Shown here: positions 51,966 to 62,492 of the stretch, piece after piece
Layout: each line of letters begins with the position of its first letter
Numbering within the stretch: position 1 is the stretch's first letter
Assembly: GCF_003369445.1 (NCBI RefSeq)
Contig: NZ_QRCU01000018.1
Coordinates: 62,001-126,000, forward strand
Source: Arthrobacter silvisoli
GTDB taxonomy: Bacteria > Actinomycetota > Actinomycetes > Actinomycetales > Micrococcaceae
DNA: 64,000 nt
Direction of reading: 5' to 3'
Position numbers and translations under genes: made by a program
Notes under the pieces: generated by a model
What the model saw: only the letters and a program-made list of their open reading frames with translations
The model's database searches: none
Told to the model about the DNA's origin: nothing

Positions 51966-52185
51966 GCCACCTCACCGCACTCACCGCATCGGACCGGGCA
52001 TCGGATCTGTGGGCACGTGACCGTCGCGATGGTGGACGGGGCCCGCCGCATCCTGACGGGTCCTGCCCACAGCAAGGACTGGGCCGGCGTCGATGTCGGA
52101 CTTAAGTCCCTGTTCCGGAGGGCGGCTCCGGCGTACTTTGCAAGTGGAGTCCTGCTTATCCGGGGCCCACACCCAAGGGGGCATC

Positions 52186-52869
52186 ATGACCACACGAAGG
52201 CTTTCCACATTCAGCATTCTGGGGGTCTGTGCCCTCTTCGCGCTCTCAGGCTGTTTCGGCCCTCCCTCCCCGGCGCCCACAAGCAGTTCTTCCACACCGA
52301 GTGCTACAGCAAGCCCCGTCACCACCCCGAGCGCGACGGCGAGTCCGTCCGCGCCGATTAGCCCGTCGACTGAACCGGTTCCGACGACGACCACCGCGCC
52401 GTCGCCCGCCCCCACGAGCCCGGCCGCGAGGGAGGAGACCACTTCCCCGGGCCTCCCGGAGCAGGTCGCGCCGCTGACGGTCTACTACGTCGCGATCGGC
52501 GACAACGGCACTTCCGGGCCGATGATCGGCTGCGGCGATAGTCTCGTCGCCACGACCACGGCCCCGGTCCGCTTCACGGATCAGGTCGGTCCCAGCATCA
52601 GGACCTTGCTCGCAAACAAGAGCCGCGCCGTCGGCATGTCCGGGCTCGTGAACGTCCTGTATCAATCGAAGCTCACCTACCTCGGAGGTGAGCTGGACGG
52701 TGGAACAATCACGATCCACCTTTCCGGGCAGTTCATGCTGTCGGGCGTGTGCGATATCCCGCGCGCGAAGGCCCAGTTGGAGTTCACCGCCATGGCTGCT
52801 TCCGGGGCCACCAGCGCCCGGGTCTTTGTGAACGGCCGCCCGATCGACGACGTGCTCAGCCTGAAGTAG
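52186..52869 (+). CDS. GerMN-domain lipoprotein
   Basis: A 227-residue lipoprotein starting at ATG 52186 behind AAGGGGG. The leader ends in the lipobox ALSGC (C23), followed by about 65 residues rich in Ser, Thr and Pro that act as a wall-spanning linker. The C-terminal part is GerMN-like, with LTVYYVAIGDNG, VGMSGLVNVLYQSKLTYLGG, DGGTITIHLSGQFMLSGVCD and a closing RVFVNGRPIDDVLSL. GerMN domains occur in spore-germination proteins and in many actinobacterial cell-surface lipoproteins of unknown role. Confidence 0.8.
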   Translation: MTTRRLSTFSILGVCALFALSGCFGPPSPAPTSSSSTPSATASPVTTPSATASPSAPISPSTEPVPTTTTAPSPAPTSPAAREETTSPGLPEQVAPLTVYYVAIGDNGTSGPMIGCGDSLVATTTAPVRFTDQVGPSIRTLLANKSRAVGMSGLVNVLYQSKLTYLGGELDGGTITIHLSGQFMLSGVCDIPRAKAQLEFTAMAASGATSARVFVNGRPIDDVLSLK

Positions 52870-53446
52870 TGCAGTTCAGGCAACCTGGCGAAGACGAAGA
52901 GGGAACGTTTCCGTCCATGAAGTCGGCAAAGTGAACGCTGATCTGTTCCCCCGCCCCATGGGTCCGAAGCGCAGCAGGATGTCGATCCGCCTTCCCTCCG
53001 TCGCGGGCTGTCCGCGCAGTTCGGACAGCCTTGTGTGGAACAGGATGGCCGCCGTCGAGCGCTCCCGAGCCGAGCGAAATCGTGGCCTGTACCGACAACA
53101 AGGTGACTGTGGAAGAACGGTGGCCGGGAGCGAGCACCCCCGAGTACCAGAGGTGAGTACTTCCTAGGTACCAGAGGGCTTTCCCCTGCCCGAAGTAGGT
53201 ACTTGTTACTCGTGACACCCGCTTGACCTGGAGTCTAGACTCGTAGTCACAGGGCGGCCGTGGCAACGGTCGACTTTGTGCTGCAGATGCTGCTGGGAAT
53301 CTGGAGTTCAACTCCGGGGAGCAACAATGCTGGGCTATGGATTTTTTCACATGGGCGGGCGTGGTAGAGGCCGAAGGACCTCCTGGCTTGGCGTAAGGCG
53401 GCGAAATGATCGCCCGGTTGGTCCGCATCTACGCAGATCGCGGGAT
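52870..53446. other. Upstream region of the HAF-repeat/phosphoesterase unit
   Basis: 577 bases without a supported gene. Near the end are two copies of GTACCAGAGG (53138-53147 and 53168-53177), scattered GTAC-rich inverted repeats (53155-53205) and a promoter-like element holding the palindrome at 53231-53242. Confidence 0.45.
53223..53249 (+). promoter_or_regulatory. Candidate promoter with 12-base palindrome in the spacer
   Basis: TTGACC (53223-53228) and TAGTCA (53244-53249) are spaced 15 bases apart, shorter than ideal. GAGTCTAGACTC (53231-53242) is a perfect palindrome lying in the spacer, suited to bind a dimeric repressor. Read by eye only. Confidence 0.35.
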
Positions 53447-54529
53447 ATGCGGCTTCAGGCACAGCTGACAGCGCTGTTGCTTGCGCTGGAGGGTGGCCTG
53501 GTGGTGGTGCCGGTTGCGGCGTCTGCTGAGGGCGGAATGCGCGCTGCTACGAACTGTGAGGTGCGGCTGCTCGCCGGTCTGGGTGGCCGGGGCAGCAACG
53601 CGATCGCGGCGAGCAGCAACGGCCTGGTGATCGGCATCGCCGACACTGCCACAGGCGGATCCGCGCCGCTGCTCTGGAGGGACAGCCGGCCGACGCCGCT
53701 GACGATCCCGCTCCAGGCCGCGGCCCCCACCTCGGTGAACCGGGCCGGAGTCGTCGTCGGCACGGGGTATGACGCCACCCATGAGGTGCTCGTGGGCTGG
53801 TGGTGGCAGAACGGGCGGTATCACCGGCTCCCCGTTGGCCCAGGCGACATTGCGCTCCCGTCGATGGTGTCGGACAGCGGCGTCGTTGTCGGTGCCCTGA
53901 TCGCCGACGAGGAGCACTCCGACGGGCCGGGCGCCGACGAGGACGAACGACCCGCTGTCTGGTCCACCGTGACCGCGGCACCCCGCGAACTCAGGCTGCC
54001 CCCCGGTGCGCGGAGCGGCCATGCGTTCGCGATCGGTCCGGACGGCACGATCGGCGGGGTGGCCCTCGCCGACGGCGGTACGCCTGTCCTGTGGGCGCCA
54101 ACCGGCACACCGAGGACCCTGCCGACCCTCGGCGGGCGAGGCGGCGTGGTGCTGGCGATCGGCTCCGACGGGCAAGCACTCGGCCAGAGTGCCGTGCCCG
54201 GTGGAACCCACGCGGTCCACTGGGACGCCTCCGGCCTCATCGCAGACCTGGGCACAGCGGCCGCCGGCCCCACCTCGAGCGCGCAGGCAGGCATCGCGGG
54301 GATCGCCGTCGGAACCGGCAGCACGCCGGGGTTCCGCGCCTCGCGACCACAGGCTGTGATGTGGGTCGGCAACAGCGCCCGGATCCTGCCACCGGGTTCG
54401 GAAGGCCAGTTCGCCGGAGTGTCCGGGACGGCGAGCTCTGTGTCACAGCAGGGCGGGACCACCATTGTCGTCGGGTTCTCCGCGGCAGCCAACGGGCTGC
54501 GCCGCGCGACCGAATGGAGCTGTCGATGA
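53447..54529 (+). CDS. Secreted HAF-repeat protein
   Basis: A 360-residue exported protein. ATG 53447 is used because it begins a Sec signal peptide (MRLQAQLTALLLALEGGLVV, cleavage near VAASAEGG); the upstream in-frame extension is cysteine/arginine-rich and unconvincing. Repeated units of about 45 residues end in G-HAF/VLW-type motifs, for example SGHAFAIGPDGTIGGVALAD with GGTPVLWAP and THAVHWDASGLIADLGTAAA, the pattern of extracellular HAF-repeat proteins (beta-propeller-like). Its TGA overlaps the ATG of the metallophosphoesterase (ATGA), so the two are translated together. Confidence 0.72.
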   Translation: MRLQAQLTALLLALEGGLVVVPVAASAEGGMRAATNCEVRLLAGLGGRGSNAIAASSNGLVIGIADTATGGSAPLLWRDSRPTPLTIPLQAAAPTSVNRAGVVVGTGYDATHEVLVGWWWQNGRYHRLPVGPGDIALPSMVSDSGVVVGALIADEEHSDGPGADEDERPAVWSTVTAAPRELRLPPGARSGHAFAIGPDGTIGGVALADGGTPVLWAPTGTPRTLPTLGGRGGVVLAIGSDGQALGQSAVPGGTHAVHWDASGLIADLGTAAAGPTSSAQAGIAGIAVGTGSTPGFRASRPQAVMWVGNSARILPPGSEGQFAGVSGTASSVSQQGGTTIVVGFSAAANGLRRATEWSCR

Positions 54530-56367
54530 ACGGCCGCCGGCGCGCGCGCCACCCACTGCGCCCGGTGCTGGCCCTTCTGTTCGGGGGAGCACTCGTTCTC
54601 GCGAATGTCTACTTTCTCGCCACCTCGCGGGAGAACCAGGCCACCGCCGCATTTTCGGTGAGCCTGGGGTTCGCCGGCGACACCGGCGGCAACACGGTCA
54701 CCGGCAAGGTGATCGACGCAGCAAGAAACGCGGGGACTGCGGCGATGTTCAACCTCGGCGACATGTCCTACTCCCAGATCACCCCGGAGGCGTCCTGGTG
54801 CTCGTTTGTCTCGCAGCACGCCGGGACCATGCCCTATGGGCTTGTGTCCGGGAACCATGAGGACAACGGACCTGACGGGGTGTGGTCGAACTTCGCCGCG
54901 TGCCTGCCGGACAAGTTCGGCTCCACAGGAGACTACGGCCAGCAGTTCTACACGGACTTCCCCGCCAGCAGCCCGCTGGTCCGGGTGATCATGGTGTCCC
55001 CGAAGCTGACCTTCAGCGGTACGACCAAGGACTGGTCCTACAAGGCCGGCACACAGGGCTACACGTTCGTGTCGTCGGCGATCGACGCGGCCCGGGCTGC
55101 CGGCATCCCGTTCGTCGTCGTCGGGATGCACATGTACTGCCTGTCGATGGTCAACTACCCCTGCGCCGCCAGCCCTGACCTGATGAATCTGCTGGTGGCC
55201 AAGAAGGTGGACCTCTACCTGCAGGCACACGACCACGCGTACGCGCGCAGCTACCCGCTCACGCTCCAAGGCACTTGCACGGCCATCTCCGTCAGCAGCT
55301 TTAACCCCGACTGTGTCGCCGACACGAACCCCACCGGCGAATTCACCGCCGGCACCGGGACGATCCTGGCCACCGTGGGTTCGGGCGGCAGGTCGCTCAA
55401 CAGCGAGAGCAACACGACGACGGCGCCGTACTTCCAGCGGTTCATGGGCAGCAACAACAACCCGACGTACGGCTTCTTGAAGGTGTCGGTGACCGACACG
55501 ACGCTGACCGGTCAGTTCGTCGGCGCCTCGGGCGGGACCTTCACCGACAGTTTCACGCTCACCCGGACGGCACCTTCACCGACGCCGACACCAACGCCGA
55601 CGCCGACACCAACGCCGACGCCGACGGCGACGCCGACACCGACGCCGACACCAACGCCCACGCCGACGCCGACGGCGACGCCGACGCCGATACCGACCTC
55701 TGTCAGGTCGTCGGCAGCCGGATCTGGCGAGCTGACCTCTTCGGGCTCGTACACGCCGACCTTGCCAGCAGGCTGGCAGCCCGGCGACGTAGTCTTCCTG
55801 TTCTCACAGGTGACCGTGGCTGGGTCTGCGAACGCCACGGCTCCCACGGGATGGACGCGGGCAATCGCCGACTTCACCAGCGCCGGATCCACCTCGGCGC
55901 ACCAGGCGGTCTGGTATCGGGTGATGCAGTCCGGCGACACCGCGCCTAGTGTGCCCGAACCCGCGTCCCGGTATGCCTGGGTGACGGTTGCCGTGCAGGG
56001 CGCCAGCGCCACCACACCGCTGGACGTTGCGCCCGCCAATGACCCCAACGCCGGGGTGTCCTACCCGGATGTCCGGGCCCCCTCGATCACGCCAGTGACG
56101 TCGGGGGCGTTATTGTTGACCGCACACGGCGTGAGGAACGGCACCAACTCGGCGACCACGACATTCACGCCCCCGCCGGGGACGGCGGAGGCCGGCGACG
56201 TAACGTCGAGCGTTGCGTCCAAGTCGAACGCGGCCATCGAAGTCGGCTTCCTCTCGCTGGCCGATACGTCCGCCACCGGCACGAAGACCGCGACCGCAGC
56301 CTCGAGCTCCGGCACGAGCATCAATCAGTGCGGCTCGGCGATCATCGTGCGCCCTGCCTCGCCCTGA
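54526..56367 (+). CDS. Secreted metallophosphoesterase with PT-repeat linker
   Basis: A 613-residue surface enzyme. A basic leader and hydrophobic segment (residues 10-31) anchor or export it. The phosphoesterase domain (about 40-345) shows GDTGGN, MFNLGDMSYSQ, LVSGNHEDNG, VVGMHMYC and QAHDHAYARSYPL, the five metal motifs, with AHDHAY in place of GHDH. A Thr-Pro repeat linker (about 348-390) connects to a C-terminal 220-residue beta-rich domain of unknown type (RSSAAGSGELTSSGSYTPTL and onward). It is coupled to the HAF-repeat gene. Confidence 0.85.
   Translation: MNGRRRARHPLRPVLALLFGGALVLANVYFLATSRENQATAAFSVSLGFAGDTGGNTVTGKVIDAARNAGTAAMFNLGDMSYSQITPEASWCSFVSQHAGTMPYGLVSGNHEDNGPDGVWSNFAACLPDKFGSTGDYGQQFYTDFPASSPLVRVIMVSPKLTFSGTTKDWSYKAGTQGYTFVSSAIDAARAAGIPFVVVGMHMYCLSMVNYPCAASPDLMNLLVAKKVDLYLQAHDHAYARSYPLTLQGTCTAISVSSFNPDCVADTNPTGEFTAGTGTILATVGSGGRSLNSESNTTTAPYFQRFMGSNNNPTYGFLKVSVTDTTLTGQFVGASGGTFTDSFTLTRTAPSPTPTPTPTPTPTPTPTATPTPTPTPTPTPTPTATPTPIPTSVRSSAAGSGELTSSGSYTPTLPAGWQPGDVVFLFSQVTVAGSANATAPTGWTRAIADFTSAGSTSAHQAVWYRVMQSGDTAPSVPEPASRYAWVTVAVQGASATTPLDVAPANDPNAGVSYPDVRAPSITPVTSGALLLTAHGVRNGTNSATTTFTPPPGTAEAGDVTSSVASKSNAAIEVGFLSLADTSATGTKTATAASSSGTSINQCGSAIIVRPASP
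55569..55698 (+). repeat. Thr-Pro-encoding tandem repeat inside the phosphoesterase gene
   Basis: About 130 bases of near-repeated 6-base units (ACGCCG and ACACCG types) encode Thr-Pro with occasional Ala-Thr interruptions. Such tracts mutate by slippage; units come in whole codons here, so length changes in multiples of six keep the frame. Confidence 0.88.
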
Positions 56368-56557
56368 CCGGTACGGCGCAAGCCGGCGGCAGCACCGCCG
56401 TCGGAAGCAGGGTAGTCTGCAGGCGTAGAAATGGTGTGGTACCCACGCCTGTGAGGACGGTGGCCACAGGGTTGCTTGGCACGGTCCCGTGATGCGCGTG
56501 CGGTCTCCCGGCTTCGATAGTGCCCCAGGGCGTGGGGCGGCTTATCGGTGGCTCTAA

Positions 56558-57523
56558 CTACGGTGGGGGACGCGTACCTGCGTCCGTGCCCGACCCCGAC
56601 GTTGGAACGAAGTTCCAGTCGAAAGACCCGTTGTCCCGGAGTGTCAAACGAAGGTACCCGTGAGTGTCGCTGAACCGCTTCTCGATGTACGGGGGATTGC
56701 TGGTGAAGGAGCGGAGGCCGATACCTCCCGTCGAAACCTGGAACGCTGTCATCCCGTCGCTGACGCACTGGTCAGCGTTGTTCACCGGACATGACCGTTC
56801 GTAGTTGTGTTGCGATCCTGACAGGGTCAGACGGACCCGGTGCTTCCACATCACATCGATCCACGGCTTGTGGTCAGCGGCCCGCATATGTCCTTTCGTG
56901 TTCGACGTGAAGTACGGTTCGTGGTACACGACTGCCAGGTGCTTACCCGCAGCCTCTGCAGCAGCGAGGTCGTTGTCCAGCCACGTCGTCAACACCCGGG
57001 CCTGGGTGGGATTGTACCGCCAGAGCGCGGACGACAGGAACGCGAAGTGCCAGTTCCCGAAGTCCTTCGAGTACGGTTCCCCGTTCTCGATGAACCCACG
57101 CTCCTGGTTGATCGCAGCCTTCGCCGGGGACCCCGGGCATTGGCCATCCATGAAGTTGTCGAGGTCTTCGTTGCGGCCGGGTTTCCAGTCGTGGTTGGGG
57201 GCTGACACCCAGTACAACTTGGGCATCGTGCCACCCCACAGCGGCGTCCAGTAGTTCACGTAGTCAGCGCAGTATGCGGTGTCGTACTGGAAGTCCCCGA
57301 GCCCTAAGAACGCGTCGATCTCGTTGTTCTGCACGAGCCGGGTGATGGCCGCAGCGTTCCGACCGGACGGGCTATCAGGGGCATAGTTCTTGACGCCGTT
57401 CATGTCACCGACAGCGACGATCCGAACATCATTCCCACGGCCGATAACGAGGGACGCGGCAAAAAGGGCAGTGGCGCCCAAAATGAGAGCGGACGCTCCA
57501 GCGATAACACGACTGCGGCGCAT
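56558..57523 (-). CDS. Secreted metallophosphoesterase, purple-acid-phosphatase-like
   Basis: A 321-residue exported protein with a hydrophobic leader (MRRSRVIAGASALILGATAL and onward). Metallophosphoesterase motifs are IVAVGDMNG, FLGLGDFQYDTAYC, VSAPNHDWKPG in place of GNHE, VVYHEPYF, and SGSQHNYERSCP where purple acid phosphatases have GHDHNYER, so the first His of that motif is replaced by Gln. It is convergent with the other metallophosphoesterase. Whether the altered motif still binds both metals is unclear. Confidence 0.82.
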   Translation of the reverse strand: MRRSRVIAGASALILGATALFAASLVIGRGNDVRIVAVGDMNGVKNYAPDSPSGRNAAAITRLVQNNEIDAFLGLGDFQYDTAYCADYVNYWTPLWGGTMPKLYWVSAPNHDWKPGRNEDLDNFMDGQCPGSPAKAAINQERGFIENGEPYSKDFGNWHFAFLSSALWRYNPTQARVLTTWLDNDLAAAEAAGKHLAVVYHEPYFTSNTKGHMRAADHKPWIDVMWKHRVRLTLSGSQHNYERSCPVNNADQCVSDGMTAFQVSTGGIGLRSFTSNPPYIEKRFSDTHGYLRLTLRDNGSFDWNFVPTSGSGTDAGTRPPP

Positions 57524-57824
57524 GGAGGGCGCCTCCCTTCGTGGGAGAGCGGGGTGTGCTACTTCCAGGCAAATCGGGGGCCACCCGGTATGTCTGCTTT
57601 CGAGTGTAGGACAACCCCGGGACGATCACAGGGCATCATGGTTCTCGTCGTCCCTGCCACGAAGGCCCGGAGTGCCGGCACGGCGTGCCGGGAAGCCAAG
57701 TAAGAGAACGTCCGCTGCGGACGCGGCACTTCTGAACGGAAGTCAGCCACCCGGGGCCGAGAGCGGAGCGCCCCCGCAGAGCAGGCCGGTGGCGCGTGGG
57801 CCATGGGGCGGGCAGTATGGGGGA
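57524..57824. other. Divergent gap, no gene seen
   Basis: 301 bases between the divergent phosphoesterase and GDSL genes. A 17-base palindrome (CCGGCACG, G, CGTGCCGG at 57675-57691) may be an operator; it lacks a loop large enough for a terminator. No frame looks coding. Confidence 0.4.
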
Positions 57825-58688
57825 ATGAACGTCCCCGACGCGGACGGTCCGGCGCACGATGGCCCCAATAGGGCCCGCCTGCACCCGTGGGGCCGTTATG
57901 TGGCTTTGGGTGATTCGTTCACGGAGGGGGTCGGAGACCCGGAACCCCGCAGACCGGGGGGCCTGCGGGGTTGGGCGGACCGGGTCGCGGAAGAGCTGAG
58001 CGCCGGTCACCAAGGTTTCGCCTACGCGAACCTGGCGGTCCGTGGACGGCTGCTCCCGCAGATCCTGGATGAACAGGTCGGGCCGGCACTGGACCTGCGG
58101 CCGGACCTGATCACTCTCAATGCCGGGGGCAATGACCTGATTTTCCGCCGAAGCGATCCCGACAAACTCGCCGAGCGGATGGACGCCGGCGTGGAATTGC
58201 TGGCCTCTACCGGCGCAACGGTTGTGTTGTTCGCCGGCCCGGACTGGGGCGCAACCCCGCTGCTGGGCCGGGTCCGCGGGAAGGTAGCGATCTTCAATGA
58301 GAACCTGCGCGCCATCGCGGCACGCCACGATGCAGTGATCGCCGATCTCTGGGCGCTGCGGGAACTCACCCACCCGCTCATGTGGGATCCGGACCGTTTG
58401 CATTTCTCTCCGTTGGGCCAGCACACCATCGCGATCATGGTGCTGGAAACCCTGAATGTCCCCCACACCCTGGAACCCTTGGCGCCCAAAGAGTTGCCCG
58501 AACTCAGCTGGCGCGAGGCGAGAGCCGATGACATCACCTGGGCGCGTGACTACCTGGTCCCTTGGGTCCTTCAACATCTCAGACGGATCTCCGACGATGA
58601 GCGGCACGCCAAACGGCCGAAGCCGGGCCCGGTGTTCGGGGCCCCGATGCCACCCGGAACCTTCGTTGGACAGGACCCCCGGAACTAG
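57825..58688 (+). CDS. SGNH/GDSL family hydrolase
   Basis: A 287-residue esterase-family protein starting at ATG 57825 with GGGGGA ahead. Conserved blocks are block I YVALGDSFTEGVGD (nucleophile S31), block III LNAGGNDLIF (N103) and block V WDPDRLHFSPLGQH with the Asp and His of the triad. There is no signal peptide, unlike secreted lipases of this family. The last 60 residues are a charged, proline-rich tail. It is a stand-alone gene. The acyl substrate is unknown. Confidence 0.87.
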   Translation: MNVPDADGPAHDGPNRARLHPWGRYVALGDSFTEGVGDPEPRRPGGLRGWADRVAEELSAGHQGFAYANLAVRGRLLPQILDEQVGPALDLRPDLITLNAGGNDLIFRRSDPDKLAERMDAGVELLASTGATVVLFAGPDWGATPLLGRVRGKVAIFNENLRAIAARHDAVIADLWALRELTHPLMWDPDRLHFSPLGQHTIAIMVLETLNVPHTLEPLAPKELPELSWREARADDITWARDYLVPWVLQHLRRISDDERHAKRPKPGPVFGAPMPPGTFVGQDPRN

Positions 58689-58808
58689 TGGTCAGACCGC
58701 AACAGACCCGGCATATCAGCTGTCTGTATTGCTGGTGAGGCTTGCGGGGCCGGGCTGCTGATTTCCTGCGCTGTCGAACGGCGACGACGAAGCAGGCAGC
58801 CCAGTCGA

Positions 58809-60011
<1,203 letters not shown>

Positions 60012-60154
60012 AGTCCGATTTGAATCAAAATAGGGCTACGTCGGGGTTGGGCATAGGGCTGAAAGTCCCGGAGGAAGCGCTGAGAAGAGGCCGTTTGGCC
60101 CCTATGTTCTGTCGGCTTGGGCAAGGCGCTGGATCTGAGGATCGTCGAGGCGAT

Positions 60155-60571
60155 TCATGTTGTGAGGTTGTTGATCATGGTTTCCAAAGTTCGGATGGTC
60201 CGCTCGTACTCACCGTTCTCAAGCCCTTGAGTGCTGATGTCGCGCACTCCGTTCACGTCATTGAGCGCCTTACGGTACTCAGTGCGCCCTGCGTCCGTGA
60301 GCCGGTAGACGCCGCCCTTCTCTGCGACGAGCCCGCCGCTTAGAAGCTGCTCGAGCGACGCCTCCGAAGGCTCGCGGGAGGATGTTTCCTGGTTTGGAGC
60401 GGTAGCTACGTCCAGCTGGTTGATCGTGCTCTGGGTCTCGGCGAGCACGTTGAGCAGTTGCCATTGCCTGCGGCTGAGCCGATGGTTCGCAAGGGCGTCT
60501 GTGAACCGCTCCTCAAGCAGCCGGTCGAGAGTCCTGAGCAGATAGGCAATCGGCTGGGTGGTGTCGGGCAT
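60155..60571 (-). CDS. MarR-like winged-helix regulator
   Basis: A 138-residue protein starting at ATG 60571 with GGAGGTC directly upstream; longer frames upstream have no ribosome site. The HTH is visible in LSRRQWQLLNVLAETQST and EASLEQLLSGGLVAEKGGVY with RLTDAGRTEYRKAL, the MarR-type wing and tail. It is on the same strand as the phosphate transporter gene but separated by 143 bases, so it may control it; no operator was identified. Confidence 0.72.
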   Translation of the reverse strand: MPDTTQPIAYLLRTLDRLLEERFTDALANHRLSRRQWQLLNVLAETQSTINQLDVATAPNQETSSREPSEASLEQLLSGGLVAEKGGVYRLTDAGRTEYRKALNDVNGVRDISTQGLENGEYERTIRTLETMINNLTT

Positions 60572-61196
60572 GGTGACCTCCTGTCGCGCGGGCACCCCGT
60601 CCGTTCCGTCGACGGGGCACGGTGGCTGCGCAGATTGTTGGTGATTCCAAGGATGCGCCGAGATTACGGCCGGGGCGGGCGGAGCGTAAGGGTCTAAGGG
60701 CCCCGACCTTGTCATGGTTGTCGCTGCTGCCGCGGAACCCCTTCGGGCCGTTGCCCGACGTGTCCCGGCAGGGGAGGGATGGGTGACCTTTGGCCCTTCC
60801 CGCCCCGTTTCGCGCCAGGCAGGCTTTAAGCAGGACGACAGACAAGACGGACGGCATGCTCCGCCAGTGGACAAAGCTCTCACCTAGTGGGCGTTGATTG
60901 TTCGGAGGGACCATGAAGCGAATAGGAACGCCTGGGATCCTTGACACTCAGGGAACCGGTGGTCACCGCATCGAAGCGACGGCGGCATTGCGTCGGCAAT
61001 CCACGCTGGATGACGCGGGAGACCCTGGCGCACGGGTGCAAGGAGTAGCCAGCGCATCCTTGGCTTTGTCAGCCGCGATCGGGCCCACTGATTCCACGGA
61101 TGATTCATGTTCGACATGCGTTCAGGATCTATGGCCTGATTGCATCGACTGAGGGCCTCTAGGGGCTCCGGAACGATTCGGTGCTGAATACTTCGG
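60572..61196. other. 625-base region with at most one small gene
   Basis: Between the winged-helix start and the erythromycin-esterase-family stop only one plus-strand frame with a good ribosome site is seen (60913-61152, separate entry). Minus-strand frames are not convincing. Confidence 0.4.
60913..61152 (+). CDS. Possible small protein, 79 residues
   Basis: A short frame from ATG 60913 preceded by CGGAGGG five bases upstream. The product has no signal, membrane segment or recognised family; the composition is rich in Asp, Ala and Thr. Only the ribosome site and its balanced composition support it. Confidence 0.25.
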   Translation: MKRIGTPGILDTQGTGGHRIEATAALRRQSTLDDAGDPGARVQGVASASLALSAAIGPTDSTDDSCSTCVQDLWPDCID

Positions 61197-62492
61197 CTAG
61201 AAACCTGTCGGTTCGGTCTCGAGTTCGGGCTCCCCGGGCAGGTATTCGGGATGGAGGGGGTGCAGGGCGACCGTCCGGGGAAACCAAAGCAGCGCATCGT
61301 AGCGCTGCCTGAGTTCCGTGGGAACGTAGTTTCCGCCTTCCCGCTCCGGGTTGTAGACCACGCCGATTGCCCGGTGTCCGAGCCAAACGTCAGGCCATTC
61401 GCCCGGCCGGGATGCCCCGAACAGCAAGGACGAGGGGGCGTCCAGCGCCTGGTTGAGCAAGTATTCATGGCTGCCGGCCTGGGCAGGTGGAAGCAGCATG
61501 GTCTTTCCGGGCCGCCCCCAGGCCTCGGCCGCCATAACCGTCCCGGCGAACGTGGCGAAACCCACCAGGAATACGGTCCCGGGATGGCGTTGGCGCATCA
61601 GCTGCCCGATGTTGACCATTCCGGCGTGTTCCATGTCGGTGGCCCGTGCGTCGCCGACATGCGTATTGTGCGCCCAGATCAATCCCTTGGAATGGTGACC
61701 ATGGCGGTCCGCGATGCGATCGATGGTGTCGCTCATGTGCTGGTCGCGGATGTTCCATGACTGCCGGTCGCCCCGGACCATGATGCGGTAATAGCGTTCG
61801 GCGTTGGCTGCGATGATGGCGTTCTGTGCGACGTCGAAGGCTGCCGGATCGTCCTGCATCTTCGCGAAGGTCTGCCTTCGCACCTCGGCAAGGAGCGCGA
61901 GCACGTCCGCTTCGCATGACTGAGGTACCAGGCGGGTGTTCCATGCGTACCTTTGCGGGTCTTCGCCGAAAGGCGCGAAGCATTGCCACGCGCGCAACGC
62001 CGCCGGAACGGCTTCCCTGGCGTTGGCGTGGAGCCAGGCAAAGATCACGCGCAGCGAGTCCCACAGAGAGTAGACATCAAGGCCGTAGAAGCCCGTCCGT
62101 TGGCCTTCGGGCAGGGCCAGGTTCCATTGGCGCAGCCACTCCAGGAATCCGGCAACTTCGACGTTGGCCCACATCCAGGTCGGCCAGCGGGAGAAGCCTG
62201 CAAGCAATTCCCTCGCATCGAGTTCCTGATCCGCTTGGCCCCGCACCCAACGGTTGATCCGCCAACAGTCGGGCCAGTCGCCTTCGACCCCGATCCAGGT
62301 GAATCCGTGTTCCTCGATGAGCCGGCGACTGAGCAGCGCCCGCCAGCGGTAGAACTCATGGCTGCCGTGCGACGCTTCACCCAGGCACACGAATCGCGCG
62401 GCAGCGGCTGAACGGACAACGTCGTCGAGGTCGTACGGGCCGAGGAGCGGCCGGGCCATGTCCCGGATCCTGACGGGCTCCGCCCCGGTCAC
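61197..62492 (-). CDS. Erythromycin esterase family protein
   Basis: A 431-residue protein of the Ere-like/TIKI fold. Family motifs are VCLGEASHGSHEFYRWRALL, GVEGDWPDCWRINRWVRG, FYGLDVYSLWDSLRVIF and IWAHNTHVGDARATDMEHAG with the expected catalytic His and Glu positions. Most chromosomal members are not proven macrolide esterases, so resistance should not be assumed. Translation starts at GTG 62492, which overlaps the upstream stop (GTGA), coupling it to the phosphoribosyltransferase/hydrolase gene. Confidence 0.85.
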   Translation of the reverse strand: MTGAEPVRIRDMARPLLGPYDLDDVVRSAAAARFVCLGEASHGSHEFYRWRALLSRRLIEEHGFTWIGVEGDWPDCWRINRWVRGQADQELDARELLAGFSRWPTWMWANVEVAGFLEWLRQWNLALPEGQRTGFYGLDVYSLWDSLRVIFAWLHANAREAVPAALRAWQCFAPFGEDPQRYAWNTRLVPQSCEADVLALLAEVRRQTFAKMQDDPAAFDVAQNAIIAANAERYYRIMVRGDRQSWNIRDQHMSDTIDRIADRHGHHSKGLIWAHNTHVGDARATDMEHAGMVNIGQLMRQRHPGTVFLVGFATFAGTVMAAEAWGRPGKTMLLPPAQAGSHEYLLNQALDAPSSLLFGASRPGEWPDVWLGHRAIGVVYNPEREGGNYVPTELRQRYDALLWFPRTVALHPLHPEYLPGEPELETEPTGF

